Shown: positions 13,635 to 21,604 of the stretch, in pieces
Position numbering within the stretch: position 1 is the first letter of the stretch
How the letters are laid out: each line of letters opens with the position of its first letter
Virus record (IMG/VR): IMGVR_UViG_3300027985_000264
Coordinates: 1 to 25,865 of that record
Length of the DNA: 25,865 nt
Source of the DNA: a virus
Direction: 5' to 3' (one strand)
Program-made: the position numbers and the translations under genes
The notes under the pieces: model-generated
Databases searched by the model: none
Told to the model about the DNA's origin: nothing
The model's input: only the letters and a program-made list of their open reading frames with translations

Positions 13635-14915
13635 ATGCCGCACAGCGAGAAAGAACTGATCGCGCTGGCGTTTGCAAAAGGCGTCGATAACCGCTCCGAA
13701 GAGACGAAACTCGGCGCGGCGTTCGCGCGCGCCATGGTCAACATCGACCTGAACAATGGTGTTCCGTCTGCGCGCGCCGGCTACTCATCGGTGTACGCTG
13801 ATACGGGCATCCACTCGCTCTGGTCGCATCCGGCGATCGACTTCGCCCTGTTCGTACAGAACGGCGACCTGTACTACTTCGGCGACAACAACGAGCGCGC
13901 GCTGCTGCGCTCCGGCATGCATGACCGCGAAATGTCCTACGCATACGCGGCCGGTCGCGTGTACTATTCCAACGGCGTCGAGACCGGGTCGGTCACGGCT
14001 ACCGGCATCGCACGCGCGTGGGGCCTGCCAACTCCTCCGCAGCCCACGAGTGCCACCGTCGAGACGACTGGCGGTCTGGATGCCGGTGAATACCTCGTCA
14101 CTCTGACGTACGTATCGGGCCAAGAGGAGTCCGGGGCTGCCGACCCGGTCCGCGCCACTATCCCGCAGGGCGGCGGTATCACGCTATCCGGCATCGCGAC
14201 GCCGGCGGACTCGTCCGTCACGGCGATCCGCGTATACATGTCCGACGCCAACGACCCGCGCTTGTTCCACATCCGCGATCTGGCGGTCGGTATGCCTTCG
14301 GTCACGCTCGGCGTAGCGCCGCGCGGCCGTCTACTCGACTCTCTCTACCTCGCTCCGTTCGCCGCTTCCGAGCACTTGCTCGCTGCGAAGGGCCGCATTT
14401 TTGGCTCCCATGGCCGTGTATTGCGCTGGACCGAGTCCATGCGGTACGGGCTGTACGCGCCGTCGCTGAATTATATGGTGCTACCGCAGCCCATTACGGC
14501 TATCGCGGCCGCTGATACTGCGGATTTCTCCGTTTTCATCGGTACCGCAACGAAGACGTACCTGCTGCGCGGCGATGACGTGAGCAGTGCATCCCTGACG
14601 GCAGCGTTGCATTCTGGCATCGTCCCCGGCTCAACTGTGATGGTTCCGCACGAGGCGCTGAACCTCGAAGGCATTGCCGTGAATTGCCCTGTGTGGATGG
14701 GTACGAATGGCCTTATTTACGTTGGCACGCCGGTTGGCGCGCTCGCGTTGAACAAGAAAGCTGCGACGACGCTGTACAGCAAAGTCGCGGTGCTCTACAC
14801 CGAGACGGACAGCTCCGCTCGCTTCACGATGGCTGGGCGCGGCGGGCGCGCAGCCGACCTCTCGTTCAAAGATAAGGTGACCGCCCGTGTCATTGAAATG
14901 GGACCCGAGACTTAA
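13635..14915 (+). CDS. Tail nozzle-like beta protein
   Basis: This 426-residue protein is beta-rich with no membrane segment. Features are GVDNRSEETKLGAAFARAMV, VNIDLNNGVPSARAGYSSVY, repeated blade-like stretches (FALFVQNGDLYYFGD, AYAAGRVYYSNG, LLAAKGRIFGSHGRVLRWTE, FSVFIGTATKTYLLRGDD) and an inserted fibronectin-like segment (GEYLVTLTYVSGQEESGAA). The opening motif and blade-like repeats fit tail tube or nozzle proteins of short-tailed phages (tubular protein B type). It follows the adaptor directly. Nozzle function is inferred from fold-like pattern and order. A minor tail protein is the alternative. Confidence 0.6.
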   Translation: MPHSEKELIALAFAKGVDNRSEETKLGAAFARAMVNIDLNNGVPSARAGYSSVYADTGIHSLWSHPAIDFALFVQNGDLYYFGDNNERALLRSGMHDREMSYAYAAGRVYYSNGVETGSVTATGIARAWGLPTPPQPTSATVETTGGLDAGEYLVTLTYVSGQEESGAADPVRATIPQGGGITLSGIATPADSSVTAIRVYMSDANDPRLFHIRDLAVGMPSVTLGVAPRGRLLDSLYLAPFAASEHLLAAKGRIFGSHGRVLRWTESMRYGLYAPSLNYMVLPQPITAIAAADTADFSVFIGTATKTYLLRGDDVSSASLTAALHSGIVPGSTVMVPHEALNLEGIAVNCPVWMGTNGLIYVGTPVGALALNKKAATTLYSKVAVLYTETDSSARFTMAGRGGRAADLSFKDKVTARVIEMGPET

Positions 14916-14916
14916 T

Positions 14917-15081
14917 ATGATCGCTTCGTCTGATGAGCAGAAGCGCCGGTTGGCGGTCTGCGAATCCTGCGAGTTCCGGGTGACCAAGCCGGTCGTGGGT
15001 GGCGTGTGCGGAGTTTGCCACTGCGTCTTGGTCGCGAAAGCCGCAGCATCCCGGGCGTCTTGCCCCAAACAAAAGTGGTGA
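14917..15081 (+). CDS. Zinc-ribbon miniprotein
   Basis: From ATG 14917 (TAATATG with the upstream stop) the product is 54 residues. An alternative GTG at 14887 overlaps the preceding gene by 29 bases and adds ten residues. Six cysteines are present: CESC (15-18), CGVCHC (31-36) and a last Cys in SCPKQKW near the end. The spacing C-x2-C-x12-C-x2-C fits a zinc ribbon. The ending C-P-x-x-K-W and the start DEQKRRLAVCESCEF match a widespread family of small phage zinc proteins in late operons, whose function is unknown. It sits between tail genes and may aid folding, assembly or host take-over. Confidence 0.75.
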   Translation: MIASSDEQKRRLAVCESCEFRVTKPVVGGVCGVCHCVLVAKAAASRASCPKQKW

Positions 15082-15086
15082 ACGAG

Positions 15087-15665
15087 ATGTCCCAGATCCT
15101 CCAGAAGTACGCCAGCGAAATTGGCCGGCACGTTCGCAACGGCGCTACCGAGATGAGCGAGGCTGGCCTCCTCATCAAGCCGATGAAGCTAGCGATCGGC
15201 GGCTCGTTCATGTACTCCATCGACGGTGGCCCGCGCAAGATCGCCGACAATACGGCGACCTACGAGGGTCTGAACGACCTGCTGAACGTCTACTTCAAGC
15301 AGTCGGCGGCTCCCACCGCGTTCTACTTCGTCCCCTACGTGAACAACGTCGCGCCCGACGCTACGCTGACTGCGGCGAACTTCAACGCCACCATGGCTGA
15401 GTTCACCAACTACACTGAGGCCACGCGACAGCTGTGGACCCCCGGCACGGTGGCATCTCAGTCCGTGGATAACGCCGCGGCGCCGGCGCAGATCACGATC
15501 GGCACCGGTGGCGGTACCATCCGCGGCGCCGGCCTCGCGACGGCCTCGGCCAAGAGCGCTACCACCGGCGTCCTGATCGTAGCCGCGGCGTTCACAGCTG
15601 CTGAAGTGCTGAACGCCGGCTCGAAGCTCAACCTCGAGTACGTGCTGAGCGCGCAGAACGTGTGA
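15087..15665 (+). CDS. Hypothetical virion or tail protein
   Basis: I place the start at ATG 15087 (MSQILQKYASEIGRHVRNGA); an in-frame GTG lies nine bases upstream, and the longer frame from 15006 would run over the zinc-ribbon gene. The product is 192 residues. The N-terminal third is helical; after GGSFMYSIDGGPRKIADNTA the rest is Ala/Thr/Val-rich and beta-prone, including YFVPYVNNVAPDATLTAANF and IGTGGGTIRGAGLATASAKS. The stop overlaps the next start (TGATG). No family is recognised. Composition and context suggest a virion structural protein near the tail. Confidence 0.6.
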   Translation: MSQILQKYASEIGRHVRNGATEMSEAGLLIKPMKLAIGGSFMYSIDGGPRKIADNTATYEGLNDLLNVYFKQSAAPTAFYFVPYVNNVAPDATLTAANFNATMAEFTNYTEATRQLWTPGTVASQSVDNAAAPAQITIGTGGGTIRGAGLATASAKSATTGVLIVAAAFTAAEVLNAGSKLNLEYVLSAQNV

Positions 15666-18355
15666 TGCACGAAGGGTGGATGCGCACGCGCACCCCTGAC
15701 GGCAGTGATCCACCGGCGCATTTGCTGTGGTTCGCGCGCAAAGCCATGGGTGATCTCCTCGAGGCCGCCAAGAAAGGCGGCCTCGTTGTTACAAAGCGCG
15801 TCCATCATCTCCCAGACGGCTCTGTAGTCACGGTCGAATTCGACGGTACTACGCCGACCGCAACCATTTCTCCTGTGTCTCAAGAAGCCAGCAAAGAAAC
15901 CGACTTCGGTTCTTTGTGGGTGCCGCGTGGGTTTATCGTCTACCCTGCGTGGTCTACCGCGGTATTTGGCGTCGGGCTTCCGATCGTGCAAGACACGACG
16001 GTATCTGCATACAGCAGCCGCAACCTCTCGCCGGGCCTTTCGCGCGCGCGCTGGACGGCGGGTGGCCCATGCGGCGAAGTGCTCATCTCTCCAGATCACA
16101 ACGCCGGCTACCCTGACTACGGGACCAACCCGGCTCCCCTACTGGCTGATTCACTCGCCGGCCCACAGACGCTGCGTCACGACTGCGACGTCCGCGCGCC
16201 CGGCGAAGCATGGCGACCGTACCGTCTAGAACTGGCCCCCTTCATCCAGTACACGTCGCTGGACAATCCGTCGCAGCAGTACGCCACGTTCATCGCGGCC
16301 AATCAGGCGCGCCTCGACGCCGGCCGTCCAGCGGCTACGCTACGCTTCCGTGGTTTTGCGCACGTCGCAGAAATGGCCGCGGGGGTGTTTGCTGCTGCCG
16401 GGAGCATCGCCGAGACGTCTACGTCGTACCCAACCACGTTCCGCTCCAGCGCTGACCGCCTCACGAAAGACGGGTACAGCATCGCGTGGGGAGACGCAAA
16501 CATCACCAGCTTCGCACGCTCCGACGTCTTCGCGGCGGTGGAGCTGCGCGATCTCGGTAGCCCGCTTCCGACACTGATTACGAACTGGTCTGCCGCGGGC
16601 CTAACCGCCGATGTTGGCAGCTGCGTCACGCTCGACATTGGGTACCGCAATGGGTACAGCGCGGCGGCGCTCACCGCCCGCGACCGGTGGCTCGAGGCTG
16701 GCAATGCTAACTGGCAGTCACCGATCCATGCGTTGCCGCCGATCAGCTGGCATTCTTTTGCGAGCATGAATCTGTCGTGGGAGACACAACCGTCGGTTTT
16801 TGACGCCGTAAATGGTCCCACGCTGACGTATTCGTTCACTGGTACGTACGGCGACTGCTGGCTTATCTACCCGCGTTCGACCACGATCGAGCCAGCGTTC
16901 TATGACCCGGCGATGGGCCGACATATCTACTGCCGCGGTCGCTCGATCGCGCTCGCGCCTCGTGGCGGCCTTGTGTGGGCGGCCGCGGTAGCGCGTGTCG
17001 GAACGGTCGACCGCCTTCTTGCGCTCGTACATCACCCCGAAGACCAACCAACCGACAAGAATACGGACGGGTCGACGCGGTATCTGCGCCTCTGGTGGGC
17101 GGATATTCCGCCTCGCCGCGGTATTCGCCTGATGCCACAGAAGACGATCTGCGGTGAGGACACCGGGGATACGTGGAGCTGGCGCGGCGGTCATTTGCTC
17201 GACGTGGGCGTCATGCCCGCGCCGGCGAGCGGCCCCGTTGCTTCTGCCGGTACGAACAGCCTGAAGTATGCCAGCGTATGGAAGTTCGCTGCCGATGGGT
17301 CGAAAGCGGTCTGCCTACGCGACTACGGCACTCGGGCGGACTACGCCTCGGATGTTTCAGGCAGTAGCGCACTGACGCAGCTCATTTCAGTGCGCATGCC
17401 GCGCACCGTCGAGCTGCTATTTACGCACGGACCGACCGACACTACGGCCAATGTGGTCTTTTACGACTACCTCGCCGGCCAGCTCGCGTCGCCCGCCCCC
17501 GTCACTACCGGTGAGCCGCCACTGTCCGGCGATACGCTGCTGTCCGGCGGTAGCCCCGCCCAGCTGCTGGACTACGGGGCGCAGCCGACCGCGGTTGATT
17601 ACGATCGGGCTGGAGTCCTGCGGTATGCGTTTACCGTCTCGTTGTCATCGGCTTCCGTGGCAGTCGCCGCAACCTATGCGTCGCCGTTGACGTACAGCTA
17701 CGCTGGCGTGGGCCGCGCCAACGCGACTCACCTCGGCGATCTGTCTTTCGCTGTCCTGCTCGGCACGTCATTCAAAACCACGCATCAGGACTTCGAACTT
17801 AACGTGGTTCAGGTTCTTGATATCGGGGACGCCGTGTTCGTCGTTTCTGGCGCGCACCCGCGGCGCAGCGTGGACATTACCAACTTGTCTGGGGGCGCCT
17901 CGATTACGCCCAGTACCGTGGTAACTACGCCTTGTCTGACGTACTCCGGCGCGCTTGTTCATGGGGTCCGGATGTTCCGCCGCGGGGGCTTGCTCAATGA
18001 AAGCTGGTACACCAGCCCGGATGGCGCGGCATGGTGGCCGGTCGCGCGGTGCCTCGATAGCGGCGTGAATGGCTACGTTGCTCTTCCGCTGGCTGTGAGC
18101 AGCGCAGTGCAGGGCAGCTACGCGGTGCGCTTTGACGCGTACGTCGTGTCGTATCAGGTCGCGCCAATGCCCTATACTCTGCGCTACCTGAGCGCAGCAC
18201 CGACCGACGGTACGTGCGGGTGCAATGTAAAGCAGACGGATCTGTCCGGTGCTTCGTTCATGACTCCGGCGATGCTAGCCCCGCGCGGCGGTAAGGCGGT
18301 AGCATCGGTCGGGCTCCCCAGCCATGACTGGCTTATTTACGCCAAGGTGGTGTGA
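15665..18355 (+). CDS. Large tail or virion structural protein, 896 residues
   Basis: ATG 15665 overlaps the upstream stop (TGATG). An N-terminal helical segment (LLWFARKAMGDLLEAAKKGG) is followed by VHHLPDGSVVTVEFDGTTPT and long beta-rich sequence to the end, with many aromatic residues and repeated short strands. Cysteines are scattered, including a TCGCNV motif near the C-terminus. There is no catalytic motif, coiled coil or membrane segment. The length, beta content and location in the tail region suggest a large tail hub, propeller or adhesion-type component. The HLPDGSVVTV motif recurs in large structural proteins of other phages, as far as I remember, but no precise family is claimed. 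Confidence 0.6.
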   Translation: MHEGWMRTRTPDGSDPPAHLLWFARKAMGDLLEAAKKGGLVVTKRVHHLPDGSVVTVEFDGTTPTATISPVSQEASKETDFGSLWVPRGFIVYPAWSTAVFGVGLPIVQDTTVSAYSSRNLSPGLSRARWTAGGPCGEVLISPDHNAGYPDYGTNPAPLLADSLAGPQTLRHDCDVRAPGEAWRPYRLELAPFIQYTSLDNPSQQYATFIAANQARLDAGRPAATLRFRGFAHVAEMAAGVFAAAGSIAETSTSYPTTFRSSADRLTKDGYSIAWGDANITSFARSDVFAAVELRDLGSPLPTLITNWSAAGLTADVGSCVTLDIGYRNGYSAAALTARDRWLEAGNANWQSPIHALPPISWHSFASMNLSWETQPSVFDAVNGPTLTYSFTGTYGDCWLIYPRSTTIEPAFYDPAMGRHIYCRGRSIALAPRGGLVWAAAVARVGTVDRLLALVHHPEDQPTDKNTDGSTRYLRLWWADIPPRRGIRLMPQKTICGEDTGDTWSWRGGHLLDVGVMPAPASGPVASAGTNSLKYASVWKFAADGSKAVCLRDYGTRADYASDVSGSSALTQLISVRMPRTVELLFTHGPTDTTANVVFYDYLAGQLASPAPVTTGEPPLSGDTLLSGGSPAQLLDYGAQPTAVDYDRAGVLRYAFTVSLSSASVAVAATYASPLTYSYAGVGRANATHLGDLSFAVLLGTSFKTTHQDFELNVVQVLDIGDAVFVVSGAHPRRSVDITNLSGGASITPSTVVTTPCLTYSGALVHGVRMFRRGGLLNESWYTSPDGAAWWPVARCLDSGVNGYVALPLAVSSAVQGSYAVRFDAYVVSYQVAPMPYTLRYLSAAPTDGTCGCNVKQTDLSGASFMTPAMLAPRGGKAVASVGLPSHDWLIYAKVV
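15760..15790 (+). other. Terminator-like hairpin inside the 896-residue gene
   Basis: CGAGGCCGCC (15760-15769) and GGCGGCCTCG (15776-15785) form a perfect 10-bp stem around AAGAAA, followed by TTGTT. It lies about 95 bases after the gene start and encodes EAAKKGGL. The T-run is weak, so it could act as an attenuator, a partial terminator or an mRNA stability element. It might also be coincidental. Confidence 0.55.
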
Positions 18356-18798
18356 TGTCTATCGCGCTTTCTTCTTCTCTCGCGGCGACGCAGACCGCGC
18401 TACTGGCCAGCCAGTTCAACGGCGGCTTCATCCGCATTTTTTCTGGCGTACGCCCCGCGGCTCCTGAGCAGGCTGAGACCGGTGTCCTGCTCGCCATTGT
18501 TTCGGTGGACGGGGTGTCCGGCGCCGGTCTACACTTCGTATCGAACGGCGCTGCGCTGCTCAAAGCCGCGGAGCCGTGGCAGTACACGGGTTTGGCAAAC
18601 GGCACGGCGTCGTGGTTCCGCATTGTCGCGGCCGGCGACACCGGGTTGGCAGCACCTTCCGCACTGCGGATCGACGGGAGCATCGGTACGCCGAGTAACC
18701 CGGGCGATATCACCCTCGACTCGCTGATCGTACAACTCGGTGTTCCGTACACGTTCGACAGCTTTATCTACCTGATCCAACCTGTAGGTGTCGCATGA
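18355..18798 (+). CDS. Small tail protein, first of a tandem paralogue pair
   Basis: From ATG 18355 (TGATG overlap) this is 147 residues, the same length as its neighbour. The two share the order G-G-(F/Y)-(I/L)-x-(I/F)-FSG-x-x-P, VLLA, an EPWQ/EAWQ segment, TASWFR/TATFFR and a GSIGT/GTLGT turn, so they are diverged duplicates. The N-terminus has a helical stretch (LSSSLAATQTALLASQF) and the rest is beta-rich. No catalytic motif or cysteine is present. It is likely a virion component near the tail tip or a fibre-base domain. The family is not named with confidence. Confidence 0.7.
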   Translation: MSIALSSSLAATQTALLASQFNGGFIRIFSGVRPAAPEQAETGVLLAIVSVDGVSGAGLHFVSNGAALLKAAEPWQYTGLANGTASWFRIVAAGDTGLAAPSALRIDGSIGTPSNPGDITLDSLIVQLGVPYTFDSFIYLIQPVGVA

Positions 18799-19238
18799 GC
18801 ACTCAGTATTCCACCGGCCTCCTGACGTACATCGCTGCCACTGGCTCTCTCAAGGCGGCGCTCGATGGCGGTTATCTGCACTTCTTCAGCGGCCCAGTTC
18901 CGCCCACTCCGGACGATGCTATCGACGCTTCGAGCGTGCTGCTGGCCCGGTACACGGTGAACGGCGATGGCACGACCGCCCTCACGTTCAGCGCAACTCC
19001 GGTGAGCGGTTCGCTGGTCAAGACGCCTACTGAGGCGTGGCAGAGCACCGTGGCAGCCACCGGTACCGCGACGTTCTTCCGCTTCAGCGAGGCGACTGAC
19101 GACAGCACCACGGCGAGCACCACGTTTAAGCGCGTGCAGGGTACTCTCGGCACCACCGCGGCCACCGACGGTATCCTCGCAACCACGGCGCTGACTACCG
19201 GCCAGACCTCGACCATCAACGCATTCCAGCTGTCGTAA
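18795..19238 (+). CDS. Small tail protein, second of the tandem paralogue pair
   Basis: This 147-residue protein starts at ATG 18795, overlapping the previous stop (ATGA). Its key stretches line up with the first copy: LDGGYLHFFSGPVPPTPDDA, VLLARYTVNGDG, TPTEAWQSTVAATGTATFFR and VQGTLGTTAATDG. It is richer in Thr than its partner. The conserved order and exactly equal lengths support duplication followed by divergence, perhaps to form two related subunits in one ring or complex. A TAATACGAC sequence overlapping the stop looks like the start of a T7 promoter but is incomplete. Confidence 0.7.
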   Translation: MSTQYSTGLLTYIAATGSLKAALDGGYLHFFSGPVPPTPDDAIDASSVLLARYTVNGDGTTALTFSATPVSGSLVKTPTEAWQSTVAATGTATFFRFSEATDDSTTASTTFKRVQGTLGTTAATDGILATTALTTGQTSTINAFQLS

Positions 19239-19259
19239 TACGACAGGCGGTAAAAAAGC

Positions 19260-19580
19260 GTGCTGACGAAGCAGCCACAGAGGGTGTACCACCCTGCCGT
19301 GCCGTACGTGCCATATCGCCCGTACAGCAAGACGTGCCCGACGACTACAACGCCGTCGGGCACGTCTACGACTGTCTGCGGCACGTACAGCATTGATATC
19401 GCGGTAGCGCTTTCGTCGACCGGTTACTCAGGTGACGCCGTATACATCCGAATCCAGACGACGTCTTACTCGGTACCCGGCGTCAGCATTCCTTCGGTGA
19501 TCGAGGTGCTCCCAGACGTCGCCGGTCCGGTTGGCCACGTCGGCGGCGGTTCGTACTGCGTGAAGGTGACGACAAAATGA
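19260..19580 (+). CDS. Hypothetical small tail-region protein with an internal hairpin
   Basis: The only plausible start is GTG 19260, with AGGCGG (19245-19250) upstream; no in-frame ATG precedes the conserved-looking part. The 106-residue product has a Tyr/Pro-rich N-terminus (RVYHPAVPYVPYRPYSKTC), a Thr/Ser/Pro linker between two cysteines (CPTTTTPSGTSTTVC), and a beta domain with YSGDAVYIRIQTTSY. The linker is encoded by the perfect inverted repeat at 19330-19367. The stop overlaps the next gene start (ATGA). Function is unknown. The linker between cysteines could form a disulfide loop in the virion. Confidence 0.6.
   Translation: MLTKQPQRVYHPAVPYVPYRPYSKTCPTTTTPSGTSTTVCGTYSIDIAVALSSTGYSGDAVYIRIQTTSYSVPGVSIPSVIEVLPDVAGPVGHVGGGSYCVKVTTK
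19330..19367 (+). repeat. Perfect 14-bp inverted repeat inside a coding sequence
   Basis: Bases 19330-19343 and 19354-19367 are exact reverse complements, with a ten-base loop ACTACAACGC. The whole element lies in the small gene at 19260-19580 and encodes KTCPTTTTPSGTSTTV. A stem this long and perfect is not expected from normal coding constraint. There is no T-run, so it is not a standard terminator. It could slow translation or transcription, mark an RNA processing site or be a small inserted element. Confidence 0.8.
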
Positions 19581-20053
19581 CCGACTGCTACTACGACGTC
19601 GCGGGGTGCCTCGTCTGTCCGGAGCAGCCGGAGGTTCCCGGTTCCAGCGGGTACGTCACGAGCACTCCTATCGTTGGCTGGACCGCCGGCGCAAACAGCG
19701 TTACGCAGCTCGACGGCGATTTCCACATGGTCACCGATATTCCGGCGGTGCTCGGAGTCGCTATCGGCTTGAAAACGGCGCGGACCAAGCAGACGCAGCC
19801 ATCGCTCATCGAGCACGGCTTTGTGTTCAGCGGTAGCAGTGCGGCTCCGCAATTCAAGATCGTTGAGCGAGGCGTAGACCTTTCGCCTTTCATCTCGCGG
19901 TCGCTCACGGCTCTTTTTGAAATCCGTCGCGTCGGCGGCCAAGTGTCTTACTACGTCGATTCGGTGCTCTACTACACTTCTGAAGTGCCAAGCTACGGCC
20001 CGAAGATCATCAACGTCTGCATGTACAGCAGCGGCGACGAAGTACCGAGCTGA
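19577..20053 (+). CDS. Beta-sandwich (lectin-like) tail protein
   Basis: This 158-residue protein starts at ATG 19577, overlapping the previous stop (ATGA). A Cys-containing N-terminus (DCYYDVAGCLVCPEQP) leads into GVAIGLKTARTKQTQ, then IEHGFVFSGSSAAPQFKIVE, and FEIRRVGGQVSYYVDSVLYY followed by TSE. The last stretch resembles the R-x-G-x-x-V-x-Y-Y-x-D/N-G-x-x-x-Y-T-S motif of concanavalin/LamG-like beta-sandwiches used by phages and bacteria to bind glycans. It ends in VCMYSSGDEVPS. A role at the tail, perhaps in host glycan contact, is inferred. The fold call is by motif only. Confidence 0.6.
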   Translation: MTDCYYDVAGCLVCPEQPEVPGSSGYVTSTPIVGWTAGANSVTQLDGDFHMVTDIPAVLGVAIGLKTARTKQTQPSLIEHGFVFSGSSAAPQFKIVERGVDLSPFISRSLTALFEIRRVGGQVSYYVDSVLYYTSEVPSYGPKIINVCMYSSGDEVPS

Positions 20054-20062
20054 GGAACAGCC

Positions 20063-20944
20063 ATGCCAATCCTGTTCGAAGCCTACTCGTCCGTTGATGC
20101 CGACATCATCGTCAGTCGGGCAAAGCGTTCGTACGTCAGCGACATGCTCAATGTTATTGCTGGCAAATATGAGCCGGCAATCTACATGGTGGTCGACCAT
20201 GCTTTGACGGACTCGCTGTACATCAAGCGGACTCCGGCGTCGTATGTCAGCGACATGGCGAACGTCGTCGTAGGGAAGCGCCAGCAAGAATCGTATCTGG
20301 CAGACAACGTCTACATCCCGCTGGCGAACATCGTCTACGGGGCTACCCCGAAGTACTCGCTCGCACTCGCTTCGGTCGATACGCCGGCGTCGATTACCGC
20401 CGTGCGCGAGAAGAAAGCGCTGCTATTCGACACTGAGGCAGTTATTTTTGGCGCGCGAGTAAAGCGGTCCTACCGGCCTCCTCGCGCTCAACCGCACGGC
20501 GCTGATCTTGCAGCAGCCGACCATGACGGCGTCGGCGGTCGAAGGCATCAACGTCACTCTGCACAGCTCGTTCGGCATGTCTTCGGACGCGATCGTAGCC
20601 GCGCTCATCAACCGCTTGCAGACGGTACTCGGTCTGCGTTCTGGTCTGAGCGCGCCGTACATCGAAGCGATCCGCATCCTGACGTCGCGGATGCAGCTGA
20701 CCGACGCGATCTCGTCGGCGCGACTGATCGCCCTGTCGAACACGTTCGGCGTCGGCAGCACGCTGACCGAGTCGGAACTGCGCCTCGTGGCGCTGATCGA
20801 CGCCATCGCACTGGCCTCCGGAGTCGCGGACACGCAAACGGTCGACAAGGTGCTGGCCATCGTGCTCGGTCTGCACGAGTCCCTGCACACTCCGATCATC
20901 GAACTGCTCACTGCGACGTTCGGTCTGCATTCCAGCGTGGCTGA
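20063..20944 (+). CDS. 5' portion of a tail protein, likely broken by a frame change
   Basis: The ATG at 20063 opens a frame that looks genuine to about 20470. The region has two repeats of SYVSDM-NV-GK (around residues 26-38 and 63-74) and then FDTEAVIFGARVKRSY. After that the same frame becomes Arg/His/Ala-rich with RPPRAQ, HHxR-type runs and no structure, typical of off-frame reading, until a stop at 20942. The +1-shifted frame continues as a clear protein from about 20463 to 21602. So the meaningful part here is roughly 20063-20473. I infer one original gene, 20063-21602, that would give about 512 residues with one +1 shift. The cause (sequence error, mutation or programmed shift) is unknown. 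Confidence 0.6.
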   Translation: MPILFEAYSSVDADIIVSRAKRSYVSDMLNVIAGKYEPAIYMVVDHALTDSLYIKRTPASYVSDMANVVVGKRQQESYLADNVYIPLANIVYGATPKYSLALASVDTPASITAVREKKALLFDTEAVIFGARVKRSYRPPRAQPHGADLAAADHDGVGGRRHQRHSAQLVRHVFGRDRSRAHQPLADGTRSAFWSERAVHRSDPHPDVADAADRRDLVGATDRPVEHVRRRQHADRVGTAPRGADRRHRTGLRSRGHANGRQGAGHRARSARVPAHSDHRTAHCDVRSAFQRG

Positions 20945-21602
20945 CAGCGTCGAAGCGTACGCATCGGCGCTTGCTGCCATGCGCCTGACGGTGACGTCGC
21001 AGGGCGGCGCACTGCTGTCCGCGGCAGTGTCCGACACCTTCTTCGTTGCCGCCAACCTGAGCGACACCGTCGAAAAGCTGATCCAGCTCGCCAGCTCGGT
21101 CGGGCTGATGTTCACGTTCAGCACGGGCGACGAGGCGTATACCGCGTGGGTCATGGACGCAGAGTCCAAGGCCATGTGGACGTACGACAATTATCCGTTC
21201 AACAGCTTCTGTCAGCTGGGTGATCGCTACCTCGCTGCCGGCCCGGGAGGCATCTTCGAGCTCGGTGGCACGAAGGACGACACGGCTGAGATCCAGTGGA
21301 AGCTGCGTACTGGCCTGCTCAACTTCGGCGCCAGCACGAAGAAGCGCATCGACCGCATGTACCTCGGTTACACGACCGCGGGCACCGTCGGGCTGTCTGT
21401 GATCACTACCGCACCAGATGGCGAGAAGGTGCAGTACAACTACACGATGACCACGCATACTGCCAATGTGCCGACGAACGACCGCATGAAAGTTGGCCGC
21501 GGCCTGAATTCGGTGTATTTTGCCTTTGAATTCAACGGGACTGGAGACTTCTCGCTGTCTGACGCGAAGATCCTCCCGATGATCACGACCCGACGGGTGT
21601 AG
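20508..21602 (+). CDS. 3' portion of the same tail protein, conserved C-terminal domain
   Basis: This frame is open from just after a TAA at 20460-20462 to 21602. The candidate starts (TTG 20508, ATG 20523) have no ribosome site, which argues for translation by continuation from the upstream frame. The sequence begins, before any start, with GLLALNRTALILQQP. A helical region with repeats of the T-F-G-L-x-S kind follows (about 20540-21100). The C-terminal domain (from about 21130) contains AYTAWVMDAESKAMWTY, NYPFNSFCQLGDRYLAAGPG, LRTGLLNFGASTKKR and an ending LPMITTRRV. This order matches a C-terminal domain I recall from tail proteins of many phages. It is probably a minor tail or fibre-attachment protein. 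Confidence 0.65.
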   Translation: MQQPTMTASAVEGINVTLHSSFGMSSDAIVAALINRLQTVLGLRSGLSAPYIEAIRILTSRMQLTDAISSARLIALSNTFGVGSTLTESELRLVALIDAIALASGVADTQTVDKVLAIVLGLHESLHTPIIELLTATFGLHSSVADSVEAYASALAAMRLTVTSQGGALLSAAVSDTFFVAANLSDTVEKLIQLASSVGLMFTFSTGDEAYTAWVMDAESKAMWTYDNYPFNSFCQLGDRYLAAGPGGIFELGGTKDDTAEIQWKLRTGLLNFGASTKKRIDRMYLGYTTAGTVGLSVITTAPDGEKVQYNYTMTTHTANVPTNDRMKVGRGLNSVYFAFEFNGTGDFSLSDAKILPMITTRRV

Positions 21603-21604
21603 CC

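Noticed and set aside
15006-15086. Upstream extension of the 15087-15665 gene
   Set aside because: The extra residues overlap the zinc-ribbon gene in another frame and have no ribosome site; ATG 15087 is more plausible.
19236-19255. T7-promoter-like sequence
   Set aside because: TAATACGAC matches only the first nine bases of the T7 promoter and the following bases diverge. It also spans a gene end with no sign of use elsewhere in the window.
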